DNA of 16,139 bases from Candidatus Zixiibacteriota bacterium (lineage in GTDB: Bacteria; Zixibacteria; MSB-5A5; GN15; PGXB01), in assembly GCA_024230695.1 (NCBI GenBank), contig JAAERC010000189.1:1-16139 (forward strand). Reading direction: 5' to 3'. The translations under genes and the position numbers were made by a program. Numbering within the stretch: the first letter of the stretch is position 1; the number at the start of each line of letters is the position of its first letter. Shown one piece after another: positions 15,469-16,139 of the stretch. Below the pieces are notes generated by a model. That model searched no databases and was not told the origin of the DNA. It was given only the letters and a program-made list of their open reading frames with translations.

Positions 15469-15946
15469 GCGCAACCTCCTCTTTTCCTTCCACGGTGGGT
15501 CTGAAACTTACAAGAATCTCAAAATTTCCTCTGTTGCTCTCAAAAGGAATTGAAATATACGAAATAGTTGGGGCGGTAAGTTTATGAATACCTCCCCTTA
15601 AAACGGTTGGCAGGGATATTGAAATTTTATGCCCCTGGAATTTTGCTTTGGCATTGCCGGCAATAATATTTACCAACTCACCGACACCATCAATAACCGA
15701 TGCATCCACTTCCGTAAAATCATCTCCAACCAAATCACTAACCAGGGCCATCGCTGTTTTCGGCGGAAACTTTACAGCTATATTGCCTTGAGCTGTACCT
15801 GAAAGGCCAATAATTGCAATCAGATGTTTTGAGTGACCATCGTCCTTGGCTGGAAACGGTTTACCATGTGAAACTTCACAATCCAACATACTCTGGAATG
15901 TTTCCAAAACTGATTGTATGAATGGATTTATGTATTCTGCTTTCAT
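15446..15946 (-). CDS. cheX: CheX, CheY-P phosphatase
   Basis: 166 residues and a good match to CheX in motifs and order. It has YINPFIQSVLETFQSMLDC (5-23), IIGLSGTAQGNIAVKF (45-60), the catalytic helix D86-G-V-G-E90-L-V-N93-I-I-A-G-N, then AKAKFQGHKISISLPTVLRGG (99-119). E90 and N93 are the phosphatase residues of the family, and the C-terminal part carries the last sheet (ISYISIPFES). CheX acts as a dimer on phospho-CheY in the cytoplasm. The ATG follows GAGGGG by six bases. It starts immediately after tandem TAA codons that end the upstream gene and overlaps cheY at its 3' end, so it is within one transcript. CheC and CheZ are not seen in the window. Confidence 0.93.
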   Translation of the reverse strand: MKAEYINPFIQSVLETFQSMLDCEVSHGKPFPAKDDGHSKHLIAIIGLSGTAQGNIAVKFPPKTAMALVSDLVGDDFTEVDASVIDGVGELVNIIAGNAKAKFQGHKISISLPTVLRGGIHKLTAPTISYISIPFESNRGNFEILVSFRPTVEGKEEVAHESANCG

Positions 15947-15949
15947 TTA

Positions 15950-16139
15950 TTACCCCTCATCCTCATTTAAGTCCGATGATAGTGCGATCTCTCCTGTTAC
16001 CGGATCAATTCCGGCAACAATTGGTCCAACAAGAGCATTTTCCACAATATATTGTGAATCAAAGACTCTCAGCACAGCACCGGGATAAAGCATATTATAA
16101 ATTACTATTCTTGCCTTTTTATTAGAATATATCTCTTTA
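15950..16139 (-). CDS. C-terminal end of a possible FapA/DUF342-family protein (partial)
   Basis: The last 62 residues of a gene that continues past the right edge, ending GIDPVTGEIALSSDLNEDEG and a TAA at 15950-15952 (a second TAA follows directly). The segment ARIVIYNMLYPGAVLRVFD then YIVENALVGPIVA resembles the end of the DUF342/FapA beta-helix region ('YPGV-x-I-x-I ... GP'). This is recalled from family patterns and rests on a short stretch, so the name is tentative. The acidic tail is not informative. Its stop is 3 bases before the cheX start, so it is in the same operon. In other bacteria DUF342 proteins are found near motility and surface-polymer genes, which would fit, but the function is unknown. 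Confidence 0.55.
   Translation of the reverse strand, partial: KEIYSNKKARIVIYNMLYPGAVLRVFDSQYIVENALVGPIVAGIDPVTGEIALSSDLNEDEG

Overview
The window looks like chromosome from an uncultivated, AT-rich bacterium of the FCB superphylum, most probably candidate phylum Zixibacteria. This is inferred from two things read in the sequence. First, two exported proteins end in a type IX secretion (T9SS) type A sorting domain with the NYPNPFNP signature and a KKMTLVK tail. Second, one exported protein ends in a duplicated dockerin-like module of the style 'NILDIVYLINYKYKGGP', which I associate with that phylum. No 16S gene or other taxonomic marker is present. Nearly everything is on the minus strand; the one plus-strand gene is a 52-residue basic protein at 10669-10827.

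Layout by increasing coordinate. (1) 1-747: N-terminal PHP part of DNA polymerase III alpha (dnaE), cut by the window edge. (2) 847-1485: a LysE/RhtB-type exporter. (3) 1573-3227: a two-gene hbd-crt unit for the hydration and dehydrogenation steps between crotonyl-CoA, 3-hydroxybutyryl-CoA and acetoacetyl-CoA, closed by a strong hairpin terminator. (4) 3504-9181: three exported proteins: a fibronectin-III-like protein with dockerin, a DUF1353-like/LamG/T9SS protein, and a seven-repeat fibronectin-III-like/T9SS protein. They are mosaic relatives of each other, two have nearly the same promoter, and two are followed by copies of one terminator-bearing repeat. (5) 9453-10301: an exported, possibly lipid-anchored protein of unknown function. 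(6) 10669-10827: the small plus-strand Lys-rich/Cys3His protein, converging on the chemotaxis cluster through a bidirectional terminator. (7) 10958-16139: a tightly packed chemotaxis/adaptation cluster.

In transcription order (right to left) cluster 7 is: C-terminus of a possible FapA/DUF342 protein, CheX, CheY, CheR, CheD, an HDOD protein, a second CheY, a second CheX-like protein and CheB. Neighbours overlap or lie within about 20 bases, so this is one operon continuing upstream of the window. It encodes receptor methylation (CheR), demethylation (CheB) and deamidation (CheD), plus two response regulators, each next to its own probable phosphatase. CheA, CheW and receptors are not in the window.

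The most interesting points are: the small protein joining a histone-H1-like AKKKV repeat tail to a Cys/Cys/Cys/His knuckle; the paired promoters and paired terminator repeats around the exported-protein genes; the exchange of C-terminal targeting modules between paralogues; and the doubled CheX-CheY arrangement. I did not find a clearly new defence or mobile system.
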